A program made the position numbers and the translations under genes. A DNA stretch of 64,000 nucleotides from Actinospineispora eucalypti (GTDB taxonomy: Bacteria; Actinomycetota; Actinomycetes; Mycobacteriales; Pseudonocardiaceae). How positions within the stretch are numbered: the stretch's first letter is position 1; each line of letters opens with the position of its first letter. The stretch spans positions 1,178,001 to 1,242,000 of the forward strand of contig JACHMT010000002.1 in the NCBI GenBank assembly GCA_014208095.1, given 5' to 3'. Of the stretch, positions 46,307-54,782 are shown piece by piece. The notes beneath the pieces were generated by a model, which saw only the letters and a list, made by a program, of their open reading frames with translations, did not search any database and had not been told where the DNA came from.

Positions 46307-47106
46307 CACAGAACGGACAGATCAGGCGGGTCCGGGCCGAGGTGGAGATCGGCACCGGCATCGGGCACGCCGACACCCACCGGGTCACCGTGCGGGACCA
46401 CGACCTGGTCACCGACCTGATCGGCAAGGTGAGCTACGCCGAGCTGACCCTGCTGGCGATCACCGGCCGGCGGCCGTCGCCGGGCGCGGTGCGCCTGGTG
46501 GACGCGATCCTGGTCAGCCTCATGGACCACGGGCTGACCGCCAACGCGCTGGCCGCCCGGCTGAACTACTGGGTGGCGCCCGAGGCGATCCAGGCCGCCG
46601 TGGCCACCGGGCTGCTCGGCGCCGGCAGCCGGCTGCTCGGCTCGATGGAGGGGTGTGGGCGGCTGCTCACCGAGATCCGGGCCGACGCGGACGGCGGGAC
46701 CGAGCTGGCCGCCGCCGTGCGCGACCGGGTGGCCGCGCTGGTCGAGGCCGGCGAACGGGTCCCCGGGGTGGGCCACAACCTGCACCGCGACGGCGACCCC
46801 CGCGCGGCCCGGCTGATCGAGGTGGCCACCCAGGAGGGTTACCACGAGCGCTACCTGCCCGCCCTGCGGCTGTTGCCCGGCGCGCTGGCCGAGCTGACCG
46901 GGAAGACGCTGCCGCTGAACGCCACCGGCGCGATCGCGGCGATGCTGCTCGAGGTCGGCGTGCCGTGGCCGCTGCACCGGGGGTTCGCCCTCATGAGCCG
47001 CACCGCCGGGCTGGTGGCGCACATCGGCGAGGAGATCGAGAACCCACTCACCCCGGAGATCAGGAAGATGCTGCGCACGGTCAGCTGGATCGAGGAAGGC
47101 CGATGA
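46303..47106 (+). CDS. Citryl-CoA lyase-like protein (citrate synthase fold)
   Basis: A 267-residue short member of the citrate synthase family: about 60 percent of the length of true citrate synthase. It retains the catalytic-domain His in GERVPGVGHNLHRDGDPRA (H158) and the C-terminal substrate-binding LHRGFALMSRTAGLVAHIGEE. Annotated relatives are called citryl-CoA lyase and cleave citryl-CoA to acetyl-CoA and oxaloacetate. GTG 46303 overlaps the ligase stop. Next to a CoA ligase, so ligase plus lyase could act as a two-gene ATP-citrate-lyase-like module on citrate or an analogue (inference). Confidence 0.8.
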   Translation: MTQNGQIRRVRAEVEIGTGIGHADTHRVTVRDHDLVTDLIGKVSYAELTLLAITGRRPSPGAVRLVDAILVSLMDHGLTANALAARLNYWVAPEAIQAAVATGLLGAGSRLLGSMEGCGRLLTEIRADADGGTELAAAVRDRVAALVEAGERVPGVGHNLHRDGDPRAARLIEVATQEGYHERYLPALRLLPGALAELTGKTLPLNATGAIAAMLLEVGVPWPLHRGFALMSRTAGLVAHIGEEIENPLTPEIRKMLRTVSWIEEGR

Positions 47107-48008
47107 CCCGGTTCTGGATGCAGCTGCCCCAGGGCGGCTGGGTGGCCAGCAGGGAGAACGTCCGGGTCTACGCGATGCTCACCGAGGAGCTGGGGCTGCA
47201 CGGGCTCTGGGTGGGCGACCACATCGTCATCCCGCCCGGCTACCAATCGCAGTACCCATACGCCGCATCGCACCCGGTGCCGGCCGACCGCCCCTTCCTG
47301 GACAGCTACACCACCCTGGCCTACGTGGCCGGGTGCACCCAGCGGGTGCGCATCGCGGTCACCGCCGCGGTGGCCCCGTACCGGCACCCGCTGCTGCACG
47401 CCAAGATGGCCGCCACCCTGGACCACCTCTCCGGGGGCCGGTTGGAGATCGCCTTCGGGGCCGGCTGGCTGCGCGAGGAGTTCGAGGCGCTGGGCGCCGA
47501 CTTCGCGCACCGGGGCGCGGTCACCGACGAGACGATCGAGGCGATGTGCGCCCTCTGGTCCGGTGAGCCCACCGCCTACCAGGGCGAACACATCAAGTTC
47601 GACACCGTGCAGTGCCTGCCCCGGCCAACCCAGCTGCCCCGGCCGCCGCTGTGGATCGGCGGCGGCGGGCCGCGCCTGGCCCGCCGGATGCGCCGGTTCG
47701 GCGCCGGCTGGCTGGGTCCCGACCTGCCGCTGCCGGACTTCCTGGACACCGCCGCCGCGCTGCGCGACCAGGTCGGCGACGCGCCCGTCTCGGCGAAGGT
47801 CTGGCTGCTGGACTCGGTCGCCGAGGACTCCGACGAGCTGGCCATCTCGGTGCTCGGCCCGCCCCGGCTGGACGTGCTGCGCAAGCTCGCCGCCGCCGGG
47901 GTGGGTGACATCCGGCTGGACCTCTCCCGGCTGCCCAGCGCCGACCGCCCTCGGCACATCCACGCCTTCGCCCGCGCGGTCCGGAAGGAGGGTCTGCTCG
48001 ATGGCTAG
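47103..48008 (+). CDS. F420-dependent LLM-class oxidoreductase
   Basis: A 301-residue TIM-barrel LLM protein with ELGLHGLWVGDHIVIP near residue 35, LDSYTTLAYVAGCTQRVRIAVTAAVAPYRHPLL, GRLEIAFGAGWLREEFEALG and IGGGGPRLARRM. The short form with these motifs uses coenzyme F420 rather than FMN (family knowledge). ATG 47103 overlaps the previous stop by 4 bases. Its stop codon TAG (48006-48008) is provided by the repeat element that begins at 48004. Role: hydride transfer on a pathway intermediate. Confidence 0.88.
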   Translation: MTRFWMQLPQGGWVASRENVRVYAMLTEELGLHGLWVGDHIVIPPGYQSQYPYAASHPVPADRPFLDSYTTLAYVAGCTQRVRIAVTAAVAPYRHPLLHAKMAATLDHLSGGRLEIAFGAGWLREEFEALGADFAHRGAVTDETIEAMCALWSGEPTAYQGEHIKFDTVQCLPRPTQLPRPPLWIGGGGPRLARRMRRFGAGWLGPDLPLPDFLDTAAALRDQVGDAPVSAKVWLLDSVAEDSDELAISVLGPPRLDVLRKLAAAGVGDIRLDLSRLPSADRPRHIHAFARAVRKEGLLDG

Positions 48009-48912
48009 CGCGGCACGCGCCGGCCGAGCGTGCGCCCAGTTCGGCGCACGCGGGAGAGACGGTCGCACCGCGACCCACGAGCTCATCGGCCGGTCCACCG
48101 GCTGGCGGCCGTTCGACTCGGCGGCCTGGCGGGCCGAACGACTGCTGGACAGCTGCGGGCTCACCGACCCGGCATTCCGGTCCGAGCTGCCGCCCACCTA
48201 CCCGCTCGCCGTCCGGGTGGACACCGAGGAGCTGGGCATCCCGGACGCGCCCGGCCGGCTCAACGGCGGCAACTGGATCCGCTGGCTGGAGCCGGCGCGG
48301 CTGACCGACCGGCTGGAGCGGCGCACCACGATCACCGAGGTGGACAGCAAGGACGCCCGCTCGGGCCGGCTGCTGCTCTACACGCTCGGCTCCGAGTTCC
48401 GCCGGTGCGCGGACCAGCGGGTGGTGGCCACCGCGCGGCACGTCACCATCCGGCGCTACCCGCACGAAACCCCCCGGCCCCCGGCCCCGTCGACCAGCAC
48501 GCCGAAACCCGAGGAGATGCCGATGCTGCTCGAGGTCACCCCCCGCAGCCGGGACCTGGTCCGCTACGCGGCGGCCACCGACGACTACTACGAGGCGCAC
48601 TACGACGAGCCGTTCGCCCGCGCGTCCGGCCTGCCCGGGGTGATCGTGCACGGGCTGCTCAAGCTGGCCTGGTTCGCCCGGGCGGCGCTGGACTGGGCCG
48701 GGCCGGGCGCCCGGGTGCGGGAGCTCGCCGGCTCCTACCGGGGCATCGACCTGGTCGGCGAGCCGTTCCGGATACACGGGTCACCGGAGCCGGAACCGGG
48801 CGGCGACAGCGGCAGCGGCGGCGTCCGGCTGCGGTTGTCCGGCCGGTCCGCCTCCGGCGCCCTGACCACCACCGGACACGCCGTGGTCAGCGGCGGAACC
48901 CGGGAGTTGTGA
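48001..48912 (+). CDS. Double-hotdog MaoC/FAS1-type dehydratase-like protein
   Basis: A 303-residue protein with two hotdog halves. Residues about 30-160 resemble the N-terminal MaoC-like (FAS1-dehydratase) domain (STGWRPFDSAAWRAERLLDSCGLTDPAFR); 165-300 the second, with RDLVRYAAATDDYYEAHYD and PGVIVHGLLKLAW. The Asp/His pair of hydratases is visible (YYEAHYD and VIVHG). It would hydrate or dehydrate an acyl-CoA. The only start, ATG 48001, and the first ~18 residues (MASAARAGRACAQFGARG) come from repeat copy 2; no other start exists before the fold. It overlaps the LLM gene by 8 bases. Confidence 0.82.
   Translation: MASAARAGRACAQFGARGRDGRTATHELIGRSTGWRPFDSAAWRAERLLDSCGLTDPAFRSELPPTYPLAVRVDTEELGIPDAPGRLNGGNWIRWLEPARLTDRLERRTTITEVDSKDARSGRLLLYTLGSEFRRCADQRVVATARHVTIRRYPHETPRPPAPSTSTPKPEEMPMLLEVTPRSRDLVRYAAATDDYYEAHYDEPFARASGLPGVIVHGLLKLAWFARAALDWAGPGARVRELAGSYRGIDLVGEPFRIHGSPEPEPGGDSGSGGVRLRLSGRSASGALTTTGHAVVSGGTREL
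48004..48055 (+). repeat. Two-hairpin dispersed repeat, copy 2
   Basis: 52 bases nearly identical to 26012-26064, with one gap and a few changes. The first hairpin is partly degraded (CTAGCGCG-gca-CGCGCCGG); the second, GCGTGCGCC-N6-GGCGCACGC, is intact. It lies inside coding sequence: it ends the LLM gene and encodes N-terminal residues of the dehydratase. Confidence 0.85.
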
Positions 48913-49691
48913 TGTCCGCCGGGCTGACGGTGGACGGCGTGGAGATGGTGTTCGCGCCCCCGGGCCGGCCACCCACGACGGCGCTGAGCGAGCTGAACCT
49001 GGAGATCGGCGGCAACGAGTTCATCGCGGTGCTCGGCCCCAGCGGCTGCGGGAAGACCACCCTGCTGCGGGTGCTGGCCGGGCTCACCACCCCCAGCAAG
49101 GGGTCGGTCCGGCTGGACGGGAAGCCGATCACCGCGCCCCGGCCCGACCTGGTGATGATGTTCCAGTCCCCCACCCTGCTGCCCTGGCGCAAGGTGCTGG
49201 ACAACTGCCTGCTGCCCATCGAGATCCGCCGGCGGGTCAGCGGCGCGGACACCGACCGGGCCGTCGAGCTGCTGGAACGCGCCGGCCTGGGCGGCTTCGA
49301 GGACCGCTACCCGCACGAGCTGTCCGGCGGCATGCAGCAGCGGGTGGCGCTGTGCCGGGCGCTGCTCGCCGATCCCGCCGTGCTGCTGCTGGACGAGCCG
49401 TTCGGTGCGCTGGACGCGATGACCCGTGACCAGATGAACCTGGACCTGCACCGGATGTGGCACGCCAACGAGCTGACCACGGTGCTGATCACGCACAGCA
49501 TCACCGAGGCGGTGCTGCTGGCCCAGCGGATCGTGGTGCTCTCCCCCCGGCCCGGGCGGGTGCTGGACGACTACCGGGTGCCGCTGCCGGCCAACCGGGA
49601 CCTGGACGCGCTGGGCAGCCCCCGCTTCGCCGAGGCGTGTGCCTATATCCGCCGGTACTTCACCAAGGACGGTGCAGATGACCGACACTGA
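48912..49691 (+). CDS. SsuB/TauB-type ABC importer ATPase
   Basis: A 259-residue ATPase with Walker A GPSGCGKTT (about residues 45-53), MFQSPTLLPWRKVLDN (Q-loop), LSGGMQQRVALCRAL (signature), VLLLDEPFGALD (Walker B) and ITHSITEA (H-loop). The PTLLPWRKVLDN Q-loop is typical of nitrate/sulfonate/taurine importers. ATG 48912 (or GTG 48909, overlapping the previous stop). Partner permease and binding protein follow. Confidence 0.93.
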   Translation: MSAGLTVDGVEMVFAPPGRPPTTALSELNLEIGGNEFIAVLGPSGCGKTTLLRVLAGLTTPSKGSVRLDGKPITAPRPDLVMMFQSPTLLPWRKVLDNCLLPIEIRRRVSGADTDRAVELLERAGLGGFEDRYPHELSGGMQQRVALCRALLADPAVLLLDEPFGALDAMTRDQMNLDLHRMWHANELTTVLITHSITEAVLLAQRIVVLSPRPGRVLDDYRVPLPANRDLDALGSPRFAEACAYIRRYFTKDGADDRH

Positions 49692-50529
49692 GTCCCTAGC
49701 CCTGGCCGGCGCCGCGCGTCGGCCGTCCACCACCGGCGCGACGCCGGGGACCCGGCCGGTGTGGTGGAGCCGGGCGGTGATCCCGCTGGGCCTGCTGGCG
49801 GTGCTGCTGGTCGCCTGGGAGTTCCTCCCCGGGGCGCTGGGCGTGCCGCCGTTCATCTTCCCCCGGTTCTCCTCGGTGATGCTGAACTTCTTCGCCCCGG
49901 ACATCCTCGGATTGATGTTCTCCAGCCTGTTGGTCACCCTGCAGGAGGCGATGATCGGGCTGGTGATCGGCGCCGGGTGCGGCGTGCTGGCCGGGTTCGC
50001 GCTGGCCGAGTGGGCACCGCTGCGGCAGGCGCTCTACCCGTACATGGTGGCTTTCCAGTCCCTGCCGAAGATCGCCGTCGCGCCGCTGTTCGTGATCTGG
50101 TTCGGCTTCGACCTCACGCCGAAGGTGCTGGTCGTGGCGATGTTGACGTTCTTCCCGCTGCTGGTGAACACGATGGCCGGGATCACCGGCGTGGACCGGG
50201 ACCGGCTGGACCTGTTCCGCGCCATGTGCGCCAGTCGCCGCCAGGTGTGGGTGAAGCTGCTGCTGCCCTCCGCGCTGCCGTCGATCTTCGCCGGCCTGGA
50301 GGTGGCCGCCGTGTTCTCCCTGCTCGGCGCGATCACCGGCGAGTTCGTCAGCTCCAAGGCCGGGCTGGGCGTGCTGCTGCTGCAGTAGCAGGCGAACTAC
50401 TACACCGCCGGGGTGTTCGCCGTGCTGATCGTGCTGGCCGCGCTCGGCGTGCTGCTCAACCAGCTGGTGCGGCTGGCCCGCCACCGGCTGCTGTTCTGGC
50501 ACGCCACGCCGAACGGGCCGGGCTCGTGA
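49678..50529 (+). pseudogene. SsuC-type ABC permease with in-frame amber stop
   Basis: A membrane permease of the BPD_transp_1 family (six helices; EAA loop RLDLFRAMCASRRQVWVKLLLPSALPSIFAG). The frame from ATG 49678 runs through 236 codons, then meets TAG at 50386-50388, and continues in the same frame with QANYYTAGVFAVLIVLAALGVLLNQLVRLARHRLLFW to TGA 50527. The tail encodes the last transmembrane helix that all homologues have, so one substitution (CAG to TAG) or a one-codon insertion has split the gene. Either it is inactive, suppressed by readthrough, or a sequencing error. It overlaps the ATPase stop by 14 bases. Confidence 0.85.
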
Positions 50530-51587
50530 CCCGCTGGCTGGCCGCCGTACTCGCGTTCGTCGCGGTGCTGGGAGCCGGGTGCGCGGTGAAGGACGACGGC
50601 AAGATCACCCTGGGTATCGCGGCGCCGAACATGAGCGCGAACTGGGTGTCCCTCGCGGTGGCCCAGGAGCTCGGCTACTTCGCCCAGGAGGGCCTGCGGG
50701 TGAACCTGGAGTACCAGCAGACCAGCGACGGCGTGTTGAAGGCGATGGCGGTCGGGCGCACCCAGATCGGCGCATCCGTGCCGGAGGCGGTGTTCCCCGC
50801 GCTGGACCACGACCAGCGGGTCCAGATGATCTACAACTGGTGCCGCAAGCCGGTGGCCGCGCTGGCCGTGCTGGACGGCAGCCCGGTGCGCACCATCGCC
50901 GACCTGCGGGGCGGAACGATCGGCGCGCAGTCCCTGGCGGCCGGGCCGGTGCAGCTGGCCCGCGCCTCGCTCACCCAGGCCGGGCTGGACCCGAAGAAGG
51001 ACGTGCGGTTCATCGCCGTGGGTACCGGCGCCGCCGCGCGCAACGCGCTGGAGACCGGCCGGGTCGGCGCGCTGATGCTCTACGACTCGATGTACGCGCC
51101 GATGGAGCTGGCCGGCACCAAGCTGCGCTACCTGGAGACCAAGGGCATCGAGGACCTGTTCGCCACCACCTTCGTGGTGGATCCGGGGTGGCTGGCCGGG
51201 CACCGGGAACAGGTGGCCGGCTTCGGCCGGGCGCTGAGCAAGGCGCAGGTGTGGGCGCGGGCCAACCCGGAGGCGGCCGTGCGGCTCATGTGGCGGGGCT
51301 TCCCGCTGAGCAAGGTCACCCCGTTCGAGGACAACGAGATGCGCAGCCAGCTGGCCCAGTACACCGCGCGCGCCCGGTCCACCGACCTGGCCAACGCCGA
51401 GCCGGGCCAGCGCTGGGGCGAGTACCCGGTCCCGGCGGTGCGGCACTGGCAGGGGTTCACCCGGCAACAGGGCCTGGCCAAGCGGGACGTGCCGCTGGAC
51501 TCGGTCTACACCAACGAGTTCGTCGACCGGTACAACGACTTCGACCCCGAGCAGGTGGCGGCGGATGCCCGCAACGCGCACCTCTGA
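50526..51587 (+). CDS. ABC substrate-binding lipoprotein (SsuA/TauA-like)
   Basis: A 353-residue NMT1/THI5-type binding protein. Signal VTRWLAAVLAFVAVLGAGC has a lipobox (LGAGC). Body features: LGIAAPNMSANWVSLAVAQELGYFAQEGLRV, GRTQIGASVPEAVFPAL, LRGGTIGAQS and FATTFVVDPGWL. GTG 50526 overlaps the permease stop (GTGA). Ligand unknown; this branch binds sulfonates, riboflavin-like or pyrimidine precursors and aromatic acids. Confidence 0.9.
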   Translation: MTRWLAAVLAFVAVLGAGCAVKDDGKITLGIAAPNMSANWVSLAVAQELGYFAQEGLRVNLEYQQTSDGVLKAMAVGRTQIGASVPEAVFPALDHDQRVQMIYNWCRKPVAALAVLDGSPVRTIADLRGGTIGAQSLAAGPVQLARASLTQAGLDPKKDVRFIAVGTGAAARNALETGRVGALMLYDSMYAPMELAGTKLRYLETKGIEDLFATTFVVDPGWLAGHREQVAGFGRALSKAQVWARANPEAAVRLMWRGFPLSKVTPFEDNEMRSQLAQYTARARSTDLANAEPGQRWGEYPVPAVRHWQGFTRQQGLAKRDVPLDSVYTNEFVDRYNDFDPEQVAADARNAHL

Positions 51588-52467
51588 GCAGCGGGTGGCG
51601 GTGGTCGGGCTGGGGGCCATCGGCGGCCTGTTGGCCAGTGAGGTGGCCGGCGCCGGCCACCGGGTGACGGTGTGCGTGCGCGAGCCGGTGCCCGGCCTGG
51701 TGCTGCGCCTTTCCGGCCGGGAGAACCCGGTGCCGGTGGAGGTGGCCACCGACCCGGAACAGGTCGCGCCGGTGGACTGGTTGCTGCTGGCCACCAAGGC
51801 CCAGCACACCGCGAAGGCGGCGCACTGGCTGCGCGCCCTGGGCGGGCCGGACACGGTCACCGTGGTGGCCCAGAACGGCATCGAGCAGCGCGACATGGCC
51901 GGCGAGTTCGTGCCGCCGGAGACGGTGCTTCCCGCGCTGGCCTACGTGTCGGCCGAGCGGCTGGCCCCGGGGCGGGTGGCGGTGCACCGGCCGGGCACCC
52001 TGGCCGTCCCGGAAGGGCCGGCCGGAGCGCGGCTGGCCGGGCTGCTCTCCGGCGAGCTGCTGACCGTGCGGCCGGTGCCGGACTTCCACACCGAGTCCTG
52101 GCGCAAGCTGCTCAGCAACATCGTGGTCAACCCGATCACCGCGCTCACCCTGCGGCGGGCCGACGTGCTGCGGGAGCCGGAGATCGGCGTGCTGGCCACC
52201 GAGCTGATCACCGAGGCGATGCGGGTGGGCATCGCGGAGGGCGCCCGGCTGTCCCCCGGCGAGGTCGCCGGCATGGTCGAGCGGTTCAGCACCTTCCCCG
52301 CCGCCGGCGGGAGCTCGATGCTCTACGACCGGCTGGCCGGCCGGGACCTGGAGCACGAGCACCTCACCGGGGCCGTGGTGCGGGCCGCCGACCGGCACGG
52401 CATCGACGTGCCGCTGCACCGGGCGCTGCTCGCGCTGCTGCGCGCGGTGGACCGAGGGGCACGCTGA
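51565..52467 (+). CDS. 2-dehydropantoate 2-reductase family protein
   Basis: A 300-residue ketopantoate-reductase-like enzyme: N-terminal Rossmann VAVVGLGAIGGLLASEVAGAGH, then LLLATKAQHT, and the C-terminal domain with SWRKLLSNIVVNPITALT (catalytic Lys). In true PanE the enzyme makes pantoate with NADPH; many homologues act on other 2-oxo acids. At the end of a catabolic operon and with no pan genes nearby, a catabolic 2-oxoacid reductase is likelier (inference). ATG 51565 overlaps the binding-protein gene by 23 bases. Confidence 0.88.
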   Translation: MPATRTSEQRVAVVGLGAIGGLLASEVAGAGHRVTVCVREPVPGLVLRLSGRENPVPVEVATDPEQVAPVDWLLLATKAQHTAKAAHWLRALGGPDTVTVVAQNGIEQRDMAGEFVPPETVLPALAYVSAERLAPGRVAVHRPGTLAVPEGPAGARLAGLLSGELLTVRPVPDFHTESWRKLLSNIVVNPITALTLRRADVLREPEIGVLATELITEAMRVGIAEGARLSPGEVAGMVERFSTFPAAGGSSMLYDRLAGRDLEHEHLTGAVVRAADRHGIDVPLHRALLALLRAVDRGAR

Positions 52468-52473
52468 GCGTGC

Positions 52474-53196
52474 TCAGCCCCGCAGCAGCATGGACAGCCG
52501 GATCTCCCGGGCCCGCCGCATGTGCTGTGCGGCGGCCTCCGACGCGGCGTCCGGGTCCCGCGCCTCGATCGCCCGCACGATCGCGTCGTGCTCCTCGATG
52601 GCCTGCCGGGCGCGCTCCGGGTCGGACAGCGTGGACACCGGCAGGCGCCGCACCGCGTGCTCCACCTGGCCCAGGAACCGGTCCAGGTAGGTGTTCGCGG
52701 CGGCCGCCCGCAGTACCCGGTGGAACTCCAGGTTCTGCTTGCTCAGCTGGTCGGCCCGCCCGCCGTGCGTGCCGTCCGTGCTGTCCGTGCTGGCCCGCAT
52801 CCGCGCGCCGATCTGGTCCAGCTGCTCGACCAGCCCGTCCGGGCAACGCGTGGCGGCCAGCCGCGCGGCCAGGCCCTCCAGCTGTTCACGCACCACGTAC
52901 AGTGCGAGGACGTCCTCCAGGGACAGCGGGGCGACCACGGTGCCGTGGTGCGCGGTCTTCACCGCCAGCCCCTCGTCGGCCAGCCGGCGCAGCGCCTCGC
53001 GCACCGGTGTGCGGCTCACCTCGAAGGCCCCGGCGAGCTCGTCCTCCCGCAACCATGTGGAGGGCGCGAGCACCCCGTCCAGGATGGCCTCGCGCATCGC
53101 GTCGGTGACCGCCTCGGTGGTGCGCCCGTGCACCGCCCCGGTGCCCAGGTAACCGCGCAGCGCGGCCAGCGGATTGGTCGTGCTCCCCGACGTCAC
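52474..53196 (-). CDS. GntR-family regulator, FCD domain
   Basis: A 240-residue GntR protein: winged helix at about residues 25-90 (TEAVTDAMREAILDGVLAPSTWLREDELAGAFEVSRTPVREALRRLADEGL) and the helical FCD domain to the end (NLEFHRVLRAAAANTYL, EEHDAIVRAIEARDPDAA, with metal-binding His). GTG 53196 start. It is divergent from tcuA and convergent with the reductase. FCD proteins of this group bind TTG-N-CAA-type palindromes; TTGCATGCAA occurs upstream of tcuA (53257) and of the dehydrogenase at 54934 (55992), making these its likely targets. Confidence 0.9.
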   Translation of the reverse strand: MTSGSTTNPLAALRGYLGTGAVHGRTTEAVTDAMREAILDGVLAPSTWLREDELAGAFEVSRTPVREALRRLADEGLAVKTAHHGTVVAPLSLEDVLALYVVREQLEGLAARLAATRCPDGLVEQLDQIGARMRASTDSTDGTHGGRADQLSKQNLEFHRVLRAAAANTYLDRFLGQVEHAVRRLPVSTLSDPERARQAIEEHDAIVRAIEARDPDAASEAAAQHMRRAREIRLSMLLRG

Positions 53197-53256
53197 GCCC
53201 GGTCACGTTACGCGGGCTTCCTTGCCCGGAGCGCGCACGGGTCGTCGATGAGACAA

Positions 53257-53266
53257 TTGCATGCAA
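53257..53266. promoter_or_regulatory. GntR operator, tcuA promoter
   Basis: TTGCATGCAA perfect palindrome in the 93-base gap between the GntR gene and tcuA. The same decamer, extended to ATTGCATGCAAT, recurs at 55992-56003. Confidence 0.75.
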
Positions 53267-53289
53267 GTTGGATACGAGGAGGTTCGGAA

Positions 53290-54759
53290 ATGCCGAAGGT
53301 GGTTGTGGTCGGCGCCGGGAACGCGGCTCTGTGCGCCGCACTGGCCGCCCGCGAGGAAGGCGCCGAGGTGGTGGTGCTGGAGCGCGCGGAACGCGAGCTG
53401 CGCGGCGGGAACACCGCGTTCACGGCGGGCGCCATGCGGGTCGCCTACGACGGGGTGGACGACCTGCGCACGCTCATGCCGGAGCTCACCGAGCGGGACC
53501 TGGAGATCACCGACTTCGGCAAATACCCGACCGGGGCGTTCCTGGACGACATCGCCAGGGTGACCGAGTACCGCGCCGACCCGGACCTGGCCGCGCTGCT
53601 GGTCGAGCGCAGCCTCCCCGCCCTGCGGTGGATGCGCGGGCACGGGGTCCGCTTCCTGCCCATCTACGGGCGGCAGGCGTTCAAGGTGAACGGCCGGTTC
53701 ACCTTCTGGGGCGGGCTCACCGTGGAGGTTTCCGGCGGGGGCCCCGGCCTGGTGGAGGCGCTCAGCGCGGCGGCGGACCGGCAGGGCATCCGCACCGAGT
53801 ACGGAGCCAGGGCGCTCGAGCTGGTGCACGACGACCGGGGCGTTCACGGCGTTCGAGTGCGCCAGAACGGCCACACCCGGGAGGAGGCCGCCGACGCGGT
53901 GGTGCTGGCCAGCGGCGGCTTCCAGGCCAACACCGAGATGCGCACCCGCTACCTGGGGCCGGGCTGGGACCTGGCCAAGGTGCGCGGCACCCGGTACAAC
54001 ACCGGCGACGGCATCCGGATGGCGCTGGACGCCGGGGCCAGCCCGGCCGGGCACTGGTCCGGCTGTCACGCCGTGGGCTGGGACCGCAACGCCCCCGAGT
54101 TCGGCGACCTGAAGGTGGGCGACGGCTTCCAGAAGCACAGCTACCCGTGGGGCATCATGGTCAACGCGGACGGGCGGCGGTTCGTGGACGAGGGCGCCGA
54201 CTTCCGCAACTACACCTACGCCAAGTACGGCCGGCGCATCCTGGAGCAGCCCGGCCAGTTCGCCTGGCAGGTGTTCGACCAGCAGGTCACCCCGCTGCTG
54301 CGGGACGAGTACCGGATCCGCGAGGTCACCAAGGTCACCGCGCCGACCCTGGAGGCGCTGGCCGGCAAGCTGGACGGGGTGGACCCGGACGGGTTCCTGC
54401 GCGAGGTCGCCGCCTACAACGCGGCGGTGGACACCGACACCCCGTTCAACCCGAACGTCAAGGACGGCCGGGCCACCACCGCGCTGGCCGTGGACAAGAC
54501 CAACTGGGCCAACCGGATCGAGCAGGGTCCGTTCGAGGCCTACGCGGTGACCTGCGGGATCACCTTCACCTTCGGCGGCCTGCGCATCGACACCGACGCC
54601 CGCGTCCTGGACACCGACCTGCGCCCGATCCCCGGCCTGTTCGCGGCCGGCGAACTGGTCGGCGGCCTGTTCTACTTCAACTACCCCGGCGGCACCGGCC
54701 TCACCAACGGCGCCGTCTTCGGCCGCATCGCCGGCCACTCAGCCGCAACCGCCCCCTGA
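53290..54759 (+). CDS. tcuA: FAD-dependent tricarballylate dehydrogenase-like flavoprotein
   Basis: A 489-residue fumarate-reductase/succinate-dehydrogenase-type flavoprotein with N-terminal VVVGAGNAALCAALAAREEGAEVVVLE and GGNTAFTAGAMR (His-free FAD contact), DAVVLASGGF, and C-terminal LFAAGELVGGLFYFNYPGGTGLTNGAVFGRIAG. The family member TcuA oxidises tricarballylate to cis-aconitate. The iron-sulfur partner TcuB is not adjacent. GAGGAGG precedes ATG 53290 by 6 bases. Likely repressed by the divergent GntR. Could act on another tricarboxylic acid. Confidence 0.88.
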   Translation: MPKVVVVGAGNAALCAALAAREEGAEVVVLERAERELRGGNTAFTAGAMRVAYDGVDDLRTLMPELTERDLEITDFGKYPTGAFLDDIARVTEYRADPDLAALLVERSLPALRWMRGHGVRFLPIYGRQAFKVNGRFTFWGGLTVEVSGGGPGLVEALSAAADRQGIRTEYGARALELVHDDRGVHGVRVRQNGHTREEAADAVVLASGGFQANTEMRTRYLGPGWDLAKVRGTRYNTGDGIRMALDAGASPAGHWSGCHAVGWDRNAPEFGDLKVGDGFQKHSYPWGIMVNADGRRFVDEGADFRNYTYAKYGRRILEQPGQFAWQVFDQQVTPLLRDEYRIREVTKVTAPTLEALAGKLDGVDPDGFLREVAAYNAAVDTDTPFNPNVKDGRATTALAVDKTNWANRIEQGPFEAYAVTCGITFTFGGLRIDTDARVLDTDLRPIPGLFAAGELVGGLFYFNYPGGTGLTNGAVFGRIAGHSAATAP

Positions 54760-54782
54760 CCGCCCAAACCCCGCCATCCCCC

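Noticed and set aside
46303..47106. Full citrate synthase
   Set aside because: At 267 residues it lacks the large helical domain portion of citrate synthase; the short citryl-CoA-lyase-like group fits better.
50386..50388. Amber codon as programmed pyrrolysine or other recoding
   Set aside because: No recoding gene set or stem-loop after the codon was seen, and CAG context makes a point mutation simpler.
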